Origin: Elmis aenea
Lineage: Eukaryota > Arthropoda > Insecta > Coleoptera > Elmidae
NCBI GenBank assembly: GCA_947652605.1
Contig: OX393578.1
Span: 56,427,415-56,491,414, forward strand
Direction: 5' to 3'
DNA length: 64,000 bases
In this document: positions 48,001-60,100 of the stretch, in pieces
Numbering within the stretch: the stretch's first letter is position 1
How the letters are laid out: each line of letters opens with the position of its first letter
Program-made: the position numbers and the translations under genes
The notes under the pieces: generated by a model
Database searches by the model: none
What the model was told of the DNA's origin: nothing
Seen by the model: the letters and a program-made list of their open reading frames with translations, nothing else

Positions 48001-51000
48001 ATTTAAATACACTTTTAAGGAAAAACAATTTTTTTTATATATTCGACTGCATCCCTTACAGTAAAACCCACCGCACGCCACTGCTACAATGACAGTCGGC
48101 CCTGGGAATCGAACCCAAGACCTCCCGATTACAAGTTTTACCAACCAGCCACCAAGCTCGGTACCACACAGCCAGCTGAATGTTGACGTTACCGTTATTC
48201 CCCTGTAGTTTTCATATTTTTTGGGGTCACTTTTTTTGAGTATAGATGGCATATATCCTACTTTCCATTCTTTTGGAATATTATTTTCATTGGTACACTT
48301 ATACAGTAGTTGCGTTACCATTTCCTTAAGCTTGTTTGTACTAATGTAACTTTAAAAATTTGCAAAACATCTGGTGATTTTGTACCGTATTTTTTGCATA
48401 AATTTATTGAAAACAGGCAAGTCATGCACCTTTTTAAACCATAAAATTACTAAGGTAGTAAGCAAGACAACTTGGAGATTTAAAGAAAAAAGAAAGGACG
48501 TTTAAGGTTATTTACAAACGTAAATACGAGTATACCACTTCACCTTTACCAAGAATTGTTTAAATTTAATATAAAACCAACATACCCCGTTCTTGCATAA
48601 TTATACACTAAATCAAGTAATAAGTTTTTCATTTTTTTGTCTGCTCCTTCCATATTTAAAGGAATCACAGGTATATTCCAAATTAATCTACCGTCATCAG
48701 CATGGGCAGCACCTAAAAAGTAATAAAATTCAAAATAAATTATTACGTAAACCAGGGATGGAAAACGTAACGTAACGATACCCGATAACGTTATAATAAC
48801 GATTCAATTATAAGTTTTAATGCAATAACGTAACGATATTTTAATAACGTTATATACGTTATAATAACCGATACCGTTTCATTAAAAGTTATTTTGTATT
48901 GTTATTCTGTATAAATTAAATTTTTATATGGCCATCTTTTTATTTTCAGAAGATATAATATTTTGTTTATATTTTAGAAATTAAAAATTCCTTATCGAAA
49001 ATTAAGGGGGGTCTTTCATATAAATTTTTTTCCTTAGACGTCTCCTTTCGGAGTTACACCCCCCTAAAGGGAAGCGGTAAAATTAGGCTTTTATTTTATT
49101 TCTCAAATTGGGATAAATGTAGGAAAATTATATTCGGTAGATGTTTTGTATTTATTAAAAGGTTTCCCATAGTAATATTTTCAATCATCTCCCACCTTCA
49201 CAGGGAGCTAAAGTGCGACCCCTGTTGTTTTTTTTTTATCAAAACTTTTTGGTGGGTTGAAATTTAGCAATTTAGTTTTTTTTTTTGAAAACTTGATTTA
49301 TTTAGATTTTTTTTATTCTTCAACTTTTCTCGTAAAACCTACAGTTTTTGAGTAAAAATGATATGAGTGAACATAAACCATCAAATATTTCAATATAAAA
49401 CGATTCATTTTGGTGGTTATTGTGATTTGTTTATGTTCATATTGGGTAGAATTGACGGATGTAATTCATTTTGACGTTTACGTGGCGACAACGCTAAAAC
49501 GCCCGTCAATTCTACCCAATATGAACATAAACATCATGTTCGCTCATTTGATTTTTTACTCAAAAAATGTAGATATTACGAGAAAAGTTAAAAAATAAAA
49601 AATAATTCTAAATAAATTAAACCAAAAAAAAATAATTAAATTGCAAAATTTTAACTCACCAAAAAGTTCTGATTAAAAAACCAACAAAGGTCACACTTTT
49701 CAGCCCCCTGTCAAGGTGGTAGATGATTGAAAATATTGAAAACCTTTAAATAAGTACAAAACATACCAAATATGATTTTCCTACATTTATCTAAATTTGA
49801 GAAATAAAATAAAAACCTAACATTACCAATCCCCTTTAGGGAGGTGTAACTCCGAAAGAAAACGTCTAAGAAAAAAATTTTATATAAAAGACACCCCTTA
49901 ATTTTCGATAAGAAATCACCTCCCGAGGTTTTTCGCATTAATTAAGAAACAACCTGTATATCATAATTTATGTAACGTTATATAACGTTATATAACGTTA
50001 TATAACATAACGGTTCATTTTTTAATGTTATTTATAACGTTATGTAACGAAAACAAATAATAAATAACGTTATACAATAACGTAACGATTTAAAACGTTA
50101 TTCCATCCCTGACGTAAACTATAAATCGAACCTTTAATTGGAAGTGGATAGCGCTCAGTTATAACGTAAGAATAAAAATAATAATACACATCAGATTTTG
50201 AATGTTTTGCGTGAAGACGTACAGCTGTTTCGTAGTCGTATGTAAATAATCTCTCTGTGCACAACTAAAAACAATTATAATTTAATATAATGTATCACAT
50301 ATTTATTTCATTTTCTGACCTTTACAAGCAGATCGATATTTTTTTCCGTGATGTTTTCATTGTTAGTGTAAACTTTTCGTAAACTCGCAGAGAACGCAGC
50401 CCTATCTTTATCATCAACTGTTTCCTTATAGTCCAAAATGTACGGCATCACTTCGTCCCAACGTGTTATCACGTCTTGCAACATGCCATCAATTAAAAGG
50501 AAAACTACAAAATGGTTAAATTAATTTTTGATTTAATATCTATGACTTAACAAATTCCTACATGCTGCAGGAAATATTCCCTCATCTTTAACATTGGATG
50601 CAATCCAAGGAACATCATTAATAATTTTTCCTTCTAGGAGGAGTTTGTAAGGATGATCATTGAGAAATGAATTTGGACCTTTTTCGATGACCAGACCGAA
50701 TGGATCTACAGGAAATGTTAGAAAACCGTAGAAATGTTTAGTGGCTGAAACAATGTCTCTTCCTGGTTTTCTTTGGAGACAGTTGATCATTGCTTTAGTT
50801 GACACATCGGTACAGTTCAGTACAGAACCCAACTTCATGGCTTTAGCTGCCGCATTTTTAGTTAAAGCCCAGGAATTTATTGCTGTTCCACTTTGTGACA
50901 TTCCACGATTAAACAAGCCTAAAAAATCTCTTAGTCAGTTGAGTAAAAAATTAACAAACAAATAGCAAGTTTAAATATACACGCTAAAACAAATCTAAGT

Positions 51001-54000
51001 ACTTATAATATAATTGTATTTAACAAAACACAGCATGCGCCAGAACAAGACACTGAAAATAATAAGCCTTTAAAATGTAAACGCATCAAGTGATATGTGG
51101 CAATGGTTGTCATGAAAACTCAACAATATGTTTATTCGAAGTGATGTCAAAAAGATTCAAAATGGTGCTAACAAAGTAAGAAAAATGTTTTTCTACTCAT
51201 GTTCATGAAAGTTGTCATTTTCTCACTGCCTACTCTACATGAAAGTATTACTTTCCTCTTTAGTGGCGAAAATAATGTCAATGTCAATATCAACTTGTAA
51301 AATTTACGATTTTTCTTAGCTTAAACTCATAATTAATTAAAATTGCGTTGATAGTCCAATAAAATAGTTTAATTTTAATGTAGCATTTTATATAAAAGCC
51401 TGAGAATTGTACAAAAAGTAATATAAAATATATTTTGTTTGAAGGTTATTATTTTATTTTATAATAATTTTTAATTGCAAAATTTCAACCCACCAAAAGG
51501 TTCTGATAAAAAAAAAACAACAGGGGTTGCACTTTTCAACCTCCTGTGAAGGTGGGAGATGATTGAAAAAACCTTTTCATAAGTGTATAACATCTGCCAA
51601 ATGTCATTGAGAAATAAAATAAAAACCTAATTTTACCGCCTCCCTTTAGGGGGGTGTAAATCCGAAAAAAGACGTCTAAGGGAAAAACTTTATATAAAAG
51701 GCTACCCTTAATTAATTAAGGAGTCACCTTCCGATTTTTTTTGCAATATTTAAGAAACACCCTGTATAAGGCTGTCTATAGCGAATGGTTGGTATTCTAT
51801 GATAGATTTTTGTGATTGATTTAACATTTAATTGGTTATAGTAGCAAACCTTTAGATAAAGGCGAAAGATAATGCAAGTGTACACTAACGCCTCCAGCAG
51901 ACACCCCAGTAATGGTTATAGAATTTGGGTTTCCTCCAAAAAAATTAATATTATCTTTAACCCATTTCAAAGCAAATGCCTGATCTTTAAAGCCGTTGTT
52001 ACCGGGGACAACTTCATCTTCCGTACTTAAAAATCCTGTTTAAAAAAAAACATTTAAACAACGATTTATCCAAACAGATTAAACAAAATTAGTTGCGGTA
52101 TCATTAAAGCTTAGAAACTGACCCAAAATCCCCAGTCGATAATTAAAATTAACGTAGATAACATCTCTGTCCATGATATAGTTTTCTCCGGCTACTAATT
52201 TTGCAGAGCCGTACGTAAGAGCACCCCCGTGGATGTGTACAACGACATCCATATTCTCATCTCCACGCAAATCCACTTTTGGTACGAAAACGTTAAGATA
52301 TAGACAGTCTTCTTCGCCTAAAAAGTACAAGCGATTGTTGCCATAAAAAAATAATACCACAAATAACGCACCAACAACAAAATCGCCGAACTGAGGATGC
52401 CTTGACAACTGAAAACAAGTATAAATTGCAGTTGCGTTTAAAGGGCGGGTCCACGGTTCAGGAGCCTGCGGTTCCTGTGAAAAAAAAAGCAATATTACTT
52501 TAAATCTAGACTCTAACCATTCATGCAAACAAATTCTTGAGCTTAATAAAATTTGGTCGGGAGTATAATGACATATGGAGCTGAAAACTGAGTGATAAAT
52601 AAAAACAACAGAAGTAAAATTACTGCAACGGAGATGAAAGAAGCTGTGGAGTTACAAGGATGGACAGACTAATCAACGAAAATTTCGAAGAGATTAAAAG
52701 AAGAATGGCAGCACAAAAATATGTACTCTGGCAAATGGAAGAAAAGAGAGAAAGTGCAGGAACTTAAATAATTGCTTTTAAAGATATTATATATATACCT
52801 TATCAAACGATGCAAGGAATAAAAATTATTGCAATTTCAGACATATTTTAAAATTATAGATTACATTTAAATCATACTTTATTATACAGGGTTCTCGTTT
52901 TTCGAGGGCCACTATGGGGATCTCGTAAACGGTAAGAGTTACGACTTCAGTTAAATTAGGGCAAAGTTGTATATTCAGGTGCTTAATAATTTGACGCAAA
53001 CAGAACTTATCTAGCTTTTTTGGTTTTTGAGATATAGGGAAAAAGTAAAAAAGTGGATTTTTGTTTTTTGCCCGTAACTTTTTCATTTAATGTCGAATTT
53101 TATTTCTTTTAAGACTCTTGTATGACCACTTTTTGCAAGGAATCAGAATCCCCAGTTATATTTTCTGTGCGACGTTTCGTTTTTTTAAAACCATCATCAG
53201 GTCATTTTTTTCTTATGGACGCTACATCTGATTTTAACGCCAATTTGTAGAGCACTTTTTTCTGAATTCGACGATGTATAACACTTAACACATTTTTCAA
53301 ACAATTGTTGTTAAAAATGGAAAAAACAAATATTTAATTTAAAACAAATCCTAATCGGCATTGTAAATAATTGTCTTTGTCTTTTTTTCCTTGGAAGCAC
53401 GTTAGTAAACCGCATGAAATTACTATTAAAGGGATTTAATTAAAAAAATAGGTATTAATAAATATATTAGGAATGCATTAACATTGTTTACTTATTAGCA
53501 AATATTTTTAGAATATTTTCTTTGGTTAAGTAACAAATTTCTCTAAAATGTGTATTTAATCCTTATTTGGCATACAATTACTTGTAACAAAATTTTTGTA
53601 ATCAAATAATACAATAAGTGTTCATAGTTTACAAAAAACGTCCAGAAATCTGTTTACGCTTTTTGCTAATTAGAAGTCATTAACTCGTTATTTTTTGTTA
53701 CAAATAATTGTATGCCAAATAAGGATTAAATAACATTTTAGAGAAATTTGTTACTTAAGCAAAAAAAATATTCTAAAAAAATTAGAAGTGAACAATGTGA
53801 ATGCATTCCTAACACATTTATTAATACCTATTTTTTTAATTAAATCCCTTTTATTAGTAATTTCATGCGGTTTACGTACATACTTTCAAGGAAAAAGGGA
53901 CAAAGACAATTAATTACCATGCCGATTAGGATTGTTTTAAATAAAATATTTGTTTTTGCCATTTTTAACAACAATTGTTTCAAAAAAGTCTCAAGTGTTA

Positions 54001-55255
54001 TACACTGTCGAATTCAGAAAAAAATGCTCTACAAATTGGCGTTAAAATCAGATATAGCGTCAATAAGAAAAAATTGACCTGATGATGGTTTTAAAAAAAC
54101 GAAACGTCGCACGGAAAATATAATTGGGGATTCTGATTCCTTGCAAAAAGTGGCCATGAAAAAGTTATTACAGAAATGAAATTCGACATCAAATGAAAAA
54201 GTTGGGCAAAAAACAAAAATCCACTTTTTTACTTTTTTCTCTATATCTCAAAAACTAAAAGAGCTAGATAAGTTCTGTTTGCGTCAAATTATTAGGCACC
54301 TGAATATACAACTTTGCCCTAATTTAACTGAAGTCGTAACTCTTACTGTTTACGAGATCCCCATAGTGGCCCTCGAAAAACGAGAACCCTGTATACTTAA
54401 TTTCATGATTCATTTTATACGAGAGGCTATTAATAAGTTTTTTGCCTAGCCTAGAAATTTATCAATGCCTCCTCATACAAAAGCCAAGTGAAAAAATAAA
54501 AATAAACTCGCCATAAATCTCAGTGGTCCAAGGGGCGGCTTAGCGTAGGGGATACCTTGAAATGCGGAATATTTACGTCCATCAAGGGACGTCATATAAG
54601 TCCCCAAAATTTCTCCTGACGGTATTTTTACTGATGGTACACTAGCCTGCACTGTCCTTAATATGGCGTCATTTACAAACCAGTACCCTGCAAAACTTAT
54701 TTAACTGTAGTTCCAGCAAACACAAAATATTCGTATCATTATAAATCACTTAATTAAGGCTCTGTTGTAGAAATGCTACAGCAGTGTCGATATTACCATA
54801 TCTTCGTCGATAGCAATCTTATTTGTTTATTCATCAGTCATTAAGAAAGCTTCTCATGAAAAGACTAGATCTTGAAACTGACCTGGCAAGTCTCTAAGTT
54901 CTAAGAGATCATTTACATAAATTGAGTAATTTATAATGAAACTACTTTATATTATAACAATTAATTAAATAATCCAAGAATTTAGTAAAATGTTTCTTTC
55001 GCCAAGCAATTATCATTGAAAAAACAAGATTTTTAGAGCACACAAGCACCCACCAATAATCTGTTGTATTGAAGTAGGCACTATATTTCTAAATTCTCGG
55101 CATTACATAAATATGATACTCAATTAAACTAATATTCAGTAGAAAAATCGACGAAGTCTTTGGCAAAACCGATTACATACCAAAGAATAATAAAAATAAA
55201 TATTTTTCAAGAAAAAAAAACACTCACCGACGAAATAAACTACAACTTTATACAT
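45025..55255 (-). CDS. type-B carboxylesterase, ten exons, complete
   Basis: Hydrolyses carboxylic esters; insect members act in detoxification, hormone or pheromone turnover. Exons: 55255-55228, 54687-54512, 52474-52372, 52317-52123, 52035-51850, 50918-50562, 50504-50320, 50264-50132, 48712-48586, 45202-45025. Phases match throughout and the sum is 1668 nt, 555 aa. Visible landmarks: [25 protein letters not shown] (about 105-115), the oxyanion-hole HGGA (132-135), the nucleophile motif G-V-S-A-G-G with Ser213 (usually G-E-S-A-G-G), acid Glu342 in KDEG, and His458 in GAAHADD. All three catalytic residues are present. A hydrophobic N-terminus ([13 protein letters not shown]) suggests secretion, though not a textbook signal. 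Intron 2 uses a GC donor (ATG|GCGAGT); the others are GT-AG. Introns 2, 4, 8 and 9 hold transposons, so most of the 10 kb is foreign DNA. Substrate unknown. Confidence 0.93.
46997..48161 (-). mobile_element. tRNA-derived SINE, copy 2, split by a hAT element
   Basis: The target duplication TACCACACAG at 46987-46996 and 48162-48171 lies within the reverse transcriptase of element B; removing the insert restores the frame [12 protein letters not shown]. Removing the hAT insert leaves a 262-bp SINE with the same A box, B box (GGGTTCGATTCCC) and body as copy 1 and a TGACCTT-repeat tail. Confidence 0.88.
47189..48083. mobile_element. hAT element nested in SINE copy 2
   Basis: Ends CAGTGGCGTGCAG and its near inverse CCGCACGCCACTG, with a perfect 8-bp duplication, CTACAATG, at 47181-47188 and 48084-48091. 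The interior has no convincing transposase. It contains a perfect 16-bp-arm palindrome at 47513-47545. Confidence 0.9.
48753..50111. mobile_element. hAT-like element with AACGTTAT repeats in esterase intron 8
   Basis: Ends CAGGGATGGAAAACGTAACG and CGTTATTCCATCCCTG; perfect 8-bp target duplication ACGTAAAC at 48745-48752 and 50112-50119. Both subterminal zones are made of repeated TAACGTTAT units. The interior is a separate palindromic element. Excising it leaves an esterase intron of only 52 bp. Confidence 0.92.
48987..49956. mobile_element. palindromic element nested in the hAT copy
   Basis: Arms of about 450 bp pair across a centre near 49,460 (GTTTATGTTCATATTGGGTA with its inverse at about 49,515). 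The right end is AAGAAACAACCTG followed by TATA; the left end seems truncated. No coding frame. A half copy is at 51,440-51,764. Confidence 0.87.
51440..51764. mobile_element. half copy of the 48,987 palindromic element
   Basis: Matches its right arm (CACCAAAAGGTTCTGATAAA, GGTGGGAGATGATTGAAAA, CCGAAAAAAGACGTCTAAGG) and ends AAGAAACACCCTG followed by TATA. It lies in the esterase intron between 50,919 and 51,849. Confidence 0.85.
52887..54391. mobile_element. 1.5-kb palindromic element, CAGGGTTCTCG family, in esterase intron 2
   Basis: Begins CAGGGTTCTCGTTTTTCGAG and ends with its inverse. It is flanked by TATA at 52883-52886 and 54392-54395. The two arms, about 700 bp each, match nearly to the centre around 53,650 (TGTATTTAATCCTTATTTGG pairs with its inverse near 53,720). 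No transposase. The half copy at 17,504 is the same family. A transcript would fold into a very long hairpin. Confidence 0.92.
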
Positions 55256-55560
55256 TTTTAAATTAATATTGAACGTAAAGCTGTATGAATTTTTATCATA
55301 AACTTCAAAACAGCCACATAATTTTGCTTTTTATATAACAAACGCAAAACAAAAAGCCTTATCAGTACTAAATACATTACGAGGCTGTTATCATCAGTGG
55401 CATCATGAACAGGAAATTGTCATAACATGACATTAAATACATAAAAACAATTTTAAAATAGAGGATGTAAATTTTGATGGTACAAAACTAAAATTATAGC
55501 AATGTATTTAATAATTTTTAACATCATTACACGATGTTATTTGGTTCAAGAATGACCTTC
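55256..55560. other. 5' flank of carboxylesterase
   Basis: AT-rich. The promoter should lie here but no reliable core element is distinguishable. Confidence 0.4.
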
Positions 55561-55561
55561 T

Positions 55562-55913
55562 ACAGTCTATTTAACGTAAAAAACGATCAAATCTTAAAAA
55601 TTATACTAAAAATATCAATAGAAATGTATTAAAAATTAATTTTTTATAAAAATAAAAACAAATTATAAACGTCGACATAAAAAATCAGACTTTAATGTAT
55701 TAAAAGTGACCGCCCCCCGCTTCCAAACACAGTTGTCCTCTATTTGTAACTGCTTGATGACATTAAAGTCTAATTTTCTATGTCGATGTTTATTATTTGT
55801 TTTTAACTTTATTAAAAAATAATTTTTTATACATTTCCATTGATTGTTATATTATAGGAGTAATATTTAAGACTTGATTGGTTTTTGTTATGTTAAATAG
55901 ACTGTTTGCTATA
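55562..55913. repeat. 350-bp palindromic element
   Basis: Arms 55562-55703 and 55758-55913 pair (CAGTCTATTTAAC at the outside; CAGACTTTAATGT at the inside) with indels. The centre is GC-richer (GACCGCCCCCCGCTTCC). Non-coding, MITE-like. Confidence 0.8.
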
Positions 55914-56214
55914 ATTTGAATAAACTATGAACTGATTTTTCTCAAAAATGTTCTTATGTATGCATTCTTTTTCAATACATGGTCAGATTCAGAATTAAAT
56001 TCTCTATCCGAATCAACAAAAACATGTTTACTATGTAATTTAAAAAAAAAAAAAACAGTTGTCTATCGCGGAATTGACATACGTCAACGTAGAGATAACA
56101 AATTCACATCACTTAATAGAGAATTTGTCGCTGTTTCCAAAAATATAAGGTTTGTTGGGGTTATTTTCAATAGTTTAAAAGGTATAGGGTTGCGACAGCC
56201 AAACTGAATCACCC

Positions 56215-56375
56215 GGTATATGTATATCGGTTTATAAGGTTCTGCGACATTTGCCGATTACCAATTTCCATCTCTCTCGGTCGTTCCATGTATCATCTTC
56301 CAGTTCTCTCTTCCTGATGCCCTTCTCTTCAACTTCTTCTTGGCCTACCTGGTTTTCTTCTGCCTTTGGGTTGCC
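56215..56375 (-). mobile_element. non-LTR 3'-terminal fragment
   Basis: The minus strand reads RRKPGRPRRS followed by REN-W-like residues, the C-terminal tail typical of the non-LTR elements seen elsewhere here. No reverse transcriptase domain remains. Confidence 0.6.
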
Positions 56376-57122
56376 AGAAAAAAATAACAAATGAACGTAT
56401 ACACACCCTGTGTTTGGTCTTTTTAAAATTTACATCCAAACCCCATTTTCTGTAATTTTTTTATTAGTGAAGTATTCCTTTATTAAAGGAATATTATTTT
56501 TAAAAGAAAAAGACTTTTATAGCATGCAAGAAGCCAACACCAGTTTAATAAAATAACATATATTTTAATTATCAGCATTACAGGATTATAAATTGTAGTT
56601 AAAACTAATTATCAGTACATAAAATGGACCATTTACGAAGCTATTAGCAAAATTGATTACCTATAAAAAAAAAATTAAATTAAATTTTTATAATAAAAAC
56701 CCTTGCAAAAAAAAACTGCTTTATACAATTTTACCATTTACCATAATTAATTAGCATTAGAATGCTATACGGCAACATGGTATTGTTTTATTTGTTTACA
56801 ATGTAAAGTCTACAATTTGTCCCGCATGGTCAAAACTTTGGGAACCCTTGGTTTACATCAAACGCAATAAATTTATTATAGCGTACAAATACATCACCAT
56901 AACATATAATCAGCAATATCAAAAACGTTAATCAATAAAAACAATATTAAATTAATAACGTTATTTTGAAAAATGAATGTAAATTCTAACCTAAGCAACA
57001 GTTTTTTTTATTAATTCATCATTAAACATTGTTTTCTGGTCCAAATAAAATTGATGGCCTTCCGTTTCAACAATTATCTGTAGATTTAAATCCGACAAGG
57101 CTAAATATTTCCAACCTTAACA
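56376..57122. other. 3' flank of polyamine oxidase 1
   Basis: AT-rich. TTTATT at 57,007-57,012 (AATAAA on the minus strand) is a candidate polyadenylation signal. Nothing else recognised. Confidence 0.45.
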
Positions 57123-60100
57123 CTAATGATGCGTTTCTGAAATGTAGTGCCAGTTTAAAATTCTGTCTGCCTCTCTGTAGCCAGTTTCAAGTGCCCCGTG
57201 TACGGTACCAAAATAATGGGGATGAGTTGCCTCCCCCGCAAACAGAAGCGACGGCTTCCCCTTAGAAGCAGTCAACGGTTTCGACAATTCCATTTCACTT
57301 AATGTTTTTCTCTTACGTGACTTGACAGTTTGAAAGGAATACGTTCCTCGGAAATGGCTGTTTGATGCCCAATTCGACCTAAAAGCACGTAAATTTTATT
57401 CCTAAATCTACAGAACCGTGTTTCATCGAAATTATTGCACAGTAGCGAATTCGGCCCTTATAAATTTGGTGTAACTACCTGATAATTTTATCCGGCCTTG
57501 TTATTTGATACTTATGCCCCAAAAACTTGTTGAAAAGGAACATTAGCCCGTCTATAATGGTTAGATCTGACATTTTTTCTACATCTGGTACTGTTAATCC
57601 GTTGGCCCAAATTAATAACACGTTGGGATTGTCATTGCTGGTTAGGGGATAAAATCCATTGATGTCTAGTAACCAGGATCTATTAATCTAGATCAAATAA
57701 AAACAAAAAGTTTTAAATAGTAAACAGAGGTTTTTTTTAGCTATACAAAAATTTACTGTAAAAAAAACTTTCAGAATTAAATAGCTACAAACCAATTTAG
57801 GAAACCCAAAATTGATAAGTTCTTACGCCATTTTACACAAAGAAAAAGGTAGCAGATTGCCTAGCCAAAATTGGTAGCGAGACACTTTTCTTCGGACCAG
57901 AATCCGTAGTTGGTACATCCTATGCAGGGGCATAATGTTCAATGGAAAAAAGTTGCAGGACAAGCCCATTTTAAGGCTATCCTGTCAAACTCCTCTAAGG
58001 AAAAGACAAAAGAAATGCTCAGGATGAACAGAGTATACATCAGAGCAGCCACAGGACACGGCTAAACAAACACTTCGACATAATAGGGCTGTTAGAGACC
58101 GATATATGCAGAGGATGTGGTGATCTAGAAGAAGAAACTCCTCTTCACGTACTATGCCTGTGTGAAAGATTCACACCCTATCGACGTAGACTGGGGATGG
58201 AAAAACCCAACCAAGAAGAGTTAAGAATAAACACTTCTACGTAATAACGCTTTTAAAGACCAATATATGCAAATGATATGGTAAAGAAGAGGAAACTCCT
58301 CTTCACGTACTATTTCAGTCTAAAGGATTCACAACCTATCGGCGGAGACTTCTAGCTCATTTTAAGGCTATTCTGTCAAATCTCTGAGGAAAAGACAGAA
58401 GAAATGCTCAGGATGAGCAGAGTATACATCAGTAGCCACAGGACTCATCACAGGCTAAATAAAAACTTCTACATGATGAGAGAGATATATGCAGAGGATG
58501 TGGTGAAGAAGAAGAAACTTCTCTTCTCGTACTATGCCAATGTGAAGGATTCACAACCTATCGACGTAGACTTCTAGGGATGGAAAAAATCCAACCAAGA
58601 AGAGTTAAGAAAAACACCCTTAAACAAAAACCTGGAGTTTTTCAAAAATACAGGACTTCTGTAAGGGGCTATCACCAGAGGGTACAATAGACCAATAAGT
58701 CGCAGTATAGGAACCCGAAAGGGACCACCTATAATAATAATATATAAATCCACCTAACTAAAAATGTGAAGCAATATTACTTTAATTATTTACTAACATG
58801 TCCATGCAAATTTTCGTCCAGAAGAGCTGTTTTGTCTTCGTCACTCCATATAAAATTCACACCAGCAAAATTCCCCTTCGGCCACCATATCACAGGAAAA
58901 TGAAGAAATATTTTCATGACAGCCCCAAAACCGATATCTCTGATGGCATTCCTTTTCGCCTTGGGCAAACCCGGCGAAAAAAGACTGGCGTAGTTAACTT
59001 TTAACGCCCCCAAAGGTATCGTCACTATGACATGGTCCGCATAGTACACAGTACCATCGTTGCAGGTCACTGTAACTCCCCCAGGATTCAGAGTGTTGCT
59101 GTCCCAGACAATTTTGGACACTTCTTTGTTCATCTGGATTTTGCTTTCCAGAGGCACGTGCCTGCGGTGGTGGCGATGTTTTTTCAGTAAGATATTTATC
59201 AGCGTTTTGTAACCATCTCCTTTCCAATTTATGACTTGGTTTCCCTCGCATTCCTTGTAATCGGACAGGGCCGAAGGATCAAACCAAGAATAAGCCCCGT
59301 CTAAACCGATGCCCATATGTAAATAGAGATACAGAGCTTCTTGGACTATTTTCAACTTGTGTGGTTCATTAGCGTATTTATTTTTTATATTTTCATGATG
59401 TCTGAAAACATTAAACGTTCTATATTGATATATTTTTGGTTTGTTTGAATAATTACTATAGAATGTCAACGTATTATGTTTTTGTTCAGTTTCAAATAAT
59501 AAACAGCTTTCCACTGCTTCGTCAAATTTATCTAAATCAAATCTTAACAACAGAGAATTTAAAGCATAGTGCAAGACGCGATATGTTTACAAGAAACTTA
59601 AATTTTGAAAATTTATTGACAATTTATCAAAAACAAGCTAATCTGCTCACAGTTAGGTCAAGCTTTTTTTAGCTAATCTTGTTATGCTGTACAAAATATT
59701 TTAAGTATTTGTAAAAACACCGGTTATCTACTTAACTAAATTTTCAAAACATACAATCTTCTAAAACTTCAATACAAATTTTGAAAAATGTTAACTCGTG
59801 ATTTTGGGCTTATGTACAAACAAAACTCTTTGAGAAGGTGCAATTTTTTTAAGGATGAAGCAATAATTGTAAAACTGTTTAAAGAAAAACAGTATAAGGC
59901 AAGTGATTTGTGATAACACAGGCCGACAATTCAGAACTTTGTGAACGTTGTTTTAATTGTATAAATTACATGCTCTGAATTTAATGGAACAAGCAGTTTT
60001 TCGCTATCATATCAAGTTAGGTATTCAGGAAAATGGAAAAACATATTATTGAGATTTTAAAGAAAAACAACATATAATTAAAATTGAAAAATATCTAAAG

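Larger units (their letters stand above)
45740..48330 (-). mobile_element. non-LTR retrotransposon (element B) in esterase intron 9
   Basis: Minus-strand blocks in order: [18 protein letters not shown] and [13 protein letters not shown] (48,320-48,180), then, after the nested [19 protein letters not shown] and [15 protein letters not shown] (about 46,990-46,880), [27 protein letters not shown] (about 46,450) and the tail [20 protein letters not shown] (about 45,890). This is a reverse transcriptase with its C-terminal extension. Frames are broken; the endonuclease end is missing. It lies in the same orientation as the host gene. Confidence 0.87.

Noticed and set aside
48586..55255. Carboxylesterase broken by transposons
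   Set aside because: The last exon lies beyond the nest at 45202-45025, and the total closes in frame with the whole catalytic triad.
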